Of a DNA stretch of 7,431 nucleotides, positions 6,337 through 7,431 are shown one piece after another. The notes beneath the pieces are model-generated. The model had not been told where the DNA came from and did not search any database. It was given only the letters and a program-made list of their open reading frames with translations. Each line of letters begins with the position of its first letter. Position 1 is the stretch's first letter. The stretch lies in assembly GCA_030017395.1 (NCBI GenBank), contig JASEIZ010000102.1:1-7431 (forward strand), read 5' to 3'. Source of the stretch: Desulfobacterales bacterium. GTDB taxonomy: Bacteria; Desulfobacterota; Desulfobacteria; Desulfobacterales; ETH-SRB1. The position numbers were made by a program, and so were the translations under genes.

Positions 6337-7269
6337 TCAGGAAAGGATGTCGCGAGCTTTGTTGATGTCTTTTTTGATCTGTTCTGATAATTCTGAAATA
6401 TTTAAAAACTTTTTTTCATCTCTGAGACGTTTTATAAAATTTACGCGGATTTTCTGCCCGTATATATTATCATTAAAATCAAGGAGATGAGCCTCAACCG
6501 TAAAAACGTGGTCATCAAAAGTCGGGCTGTATCCGATATTGGCAACTCCTTTATACTTGCTTCCCTTACATTCAACGATAACCGCATAGACACCGGTTTT
6601 AGGACTCAGCTCATCATAAAGCTTTATATTGGCGGTAGGAAAGCCAAGGAGCCTTCCACCTCTGTCTCGCCCGGCCATAACCGTACCCCTTATCTGGTAA
6701 TGCCTGCCTAAAAGCTTTTGGGTTTCGGCAACTTTTCCTTCCGAGATCAGTTCGCGTACCCTGGTGCTGCTGATTTTATCTTCCGAATTCTTTGATGTTT
6801 GAATCTCACTCACAACAATTACTTCAAAACCGATTTTTTTTCCGTATGTTTTAAGAAAATCAAGGTCGCCTTCACGGTTTTTGCCAAAGGTATAATCTTC
6901 TCCAACGACAACGGCTTTCATGCCGATACGATCGACCAGAATTTCCTCTATAAATTCCTTTGCCGATATTGAAGCGAATTCACGTGTAAAGGGTACGCAA
7001 ATAAGAACATCAATTCCGGTCTTTGCGATAAGCTCTGCTTTTTGTTCATACAGGGTTATAAGGGGTGGATGGTTGTTTTGTTTTAACACCCTGATCGGAT
7101 GAGGTTCAAAGGTCATGGCAACAGATGTGCCGCCAAGCTCTTTGGCCTTTTCAATCACCTTTTGGAAAAGGGCCTGGTGCCCTATATGCACACCATCGAA
7201 ATTTCCGATGGTAATAACAGCGTTTTTGTATGGATGGTCAATCTTTTCAAGATGTTCGATAACTTGCAT
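6337..7269 (-). CDS. ribF: Bifunctional riboflavin kinase / FMN adenylyltransferase
   Basis: RibF phosphorylates riboflavin to FMN and then adenylates FMN to FAD. The protein is full length at 310 residues. The N-terminal FAD-synthetase (nucleotidyltransferase) domain has GNFDGVHIGHQ (22-32, containing the HxGH nucleotide-binding motif), TFEPHP (53-58), VVGEDYTFGKNREGD (121-135) and ISSTRVRE (166-173). The C-terminal riboflavin kinase domain starts near 185 and shows GRDRGGRLLGFPTAN (200-214, the flavokinase PTAN motif), GVYAV (226-230), GVANIGYSPTF (241-251) and the VEAHLLDF / YGQKIRVNFIKRLRDEKKF end (258-288). ATG 7269 gives the usual distance to the GNFDG motif. The ribosome binding site is weak (a purine stretch, TGGA, 10 nt upstream). 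It is the first gene of the minus-strand run and has a consensus promoter directly upstream. Confidence 0.97.
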   Translation of the reverse strand: MQVIEHLEKIDHPYKNAVITIGNFDGVHIGHQALFQKVIEKAKELGGTSVAMTFEPHPIRVLKQNNHPPLITLYEQKAELIAKTGIDVLICVPFTREFASISAKEFIEEILVDRIGMKAVVVGEDYTFGKNREGDLDFLKTYGKKIGFEVIVVSEIQTSKNSEDKISSTRVRELISEGKVAETQKLLGRHYQIRGTVMAGRDRGGRLLGFPTANIKLYDELSPKTGVYAVIVECKGSKYKGVANIGYSPTFDDHVFTVEAHLLDFNDNIYGQKIRVNFIKRLRDEKKFLNISELSEQIKKDINKARDILS

Positions 7270-7314
7270 TTTAATTTTTTCCAGCCTTTCATTTTTAATA
7301 CAAAGTGCTTAGAG

Positions 7315-7344
7315 ATTATAAAGAGAACAGTCAACAAATGTCAA
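7315..7344 (-). promoter_or_regulatory. Sigma70-type promoter for ribF
   Basis: On the minus strand TTGACA (7344-7339) and TATAAT (7320-7315) are separated by 18 bp; both hexamers are perfect matches to the consensus. Transcription would start near 7308, giving a ~40-nt leader before the ribF ATG at 7269. It could drive the whole seven-gene run. Its -35 box is about 7 bp from the putative insertion-sequence end at 7351. Confidence 0.7.
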
Positions 7345-7350
7345 TAATTC

Positions 7351-7431
7351 TGTTAGCTAAACTTGAAAAGTGAACAGTTTAAACTTCAAAACTGAACACC
7401 CTGGGCAGCATTAATTTTCACTTTTTGGATA
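7351..7431. mobile_element. Possible terminus of an IS21-like insertion sequence (continues past right edge)
   Basis: Two 18-bp direct repeats, 7359-7376 and 7381-7398, share 16 positions (AAACTT-G/C-AAAA-G/C-TGAACA) at a 22-bp period. An inverted short copy, TTCACTTTT, lies at 7417-7425 (complement of AAAAGTGAA at 7366-7374). The complement strand reads as successive TGTTCAGTTTTGAAG / TGTTCACTTTTCAAG blocks, which resembles the multiple terminal repeats of IS21-family elements; a TG dinucleotide at 7351 (TGTTAGCT) would be a natural outer end. No transposase coding is visible because the window stops here. It could instead be an unrelated regulatory repeat. Confidence 0.4.

Overview
The window carries one run of seven genes, all on the minus strand, so it is read from right to left. 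In transcription order they are: ribF (flavin cofactor synthesis), a polytopic membrane protein of the UPF0104/lysylphosphatidylglycerol-synthase-TM (flippase-like) family, def (peptide deformylase), fmt (Met-tRNA formyltransferase), rsmB (16S rRNA m5C methyltransferase), a TPR lipoprotein, and a TraB/PrgY-family membrane protein that runs off the left edge. The def-fmt-rsmB block is a classic bacterial set for starting translation and modifying the ribosome. The lipoprotein, a Gram-negative-style gene order, moderate GC content and the style of the intergenic repeats suggest a deltaproteobacterium, perhaps a Desulfobacterales-type sulfate reducer. This assignment is inference and is not proven by any single gene.

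Right edge (7270-7431): there is no gene. Facing ribF is a sigma70-type promoter with both hexamers at consensus (TTGACA, 18 bp, TATAAT). Just upstream of it, from about 7351 to the edge, lie two 18-bp near-identical direct repeats spaced 22 bp apart, plus a short inverted copy. This looks like the multiple-repeat terminus of an IS21-like insertion sequence whose body would lie outside the window.

Middle (2028-6336): junctions are either very tight (ribF/flippase 13 bp, fmt/rsmB 1 bp, TPR/traB overlapping) or are gaps of about 80-150 bp. Each of those wider gaps is filled largely by tandem 7-bp units. One unit family is GGTTNNN/AACCNNN (two arrays that are 29/30 identical over 30 bp, plus an inverted partner array). 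The other is AGCTAAN-like, arranged as an inverted pair around a small hairpin. These heptamer arrays are the most unusual part of the window. They also create false N-terminal extensions of def and the TPR gene, so their starts are placed inside the longest reading frames.

Left edge (1-1114): traB is complete at its N terminus and open to the window edge. It is best started at a TTG that overlaps the TPR gene and follows a good ribosome binding site.

Functionally, def and fmt act on the same N-formyl-methionine cycle and rsmB on the ribosome. ribF supplies FMN and FAD. The three envelope proteins (flippase-like, TPR lipoprotein, TraB) have no known substrate here. I see no tRNA, rRNA, CRISPR array or phage gene. 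Apart from the repeat arrays and the putative IS end, I found no evidence of a novel multi-gene system.
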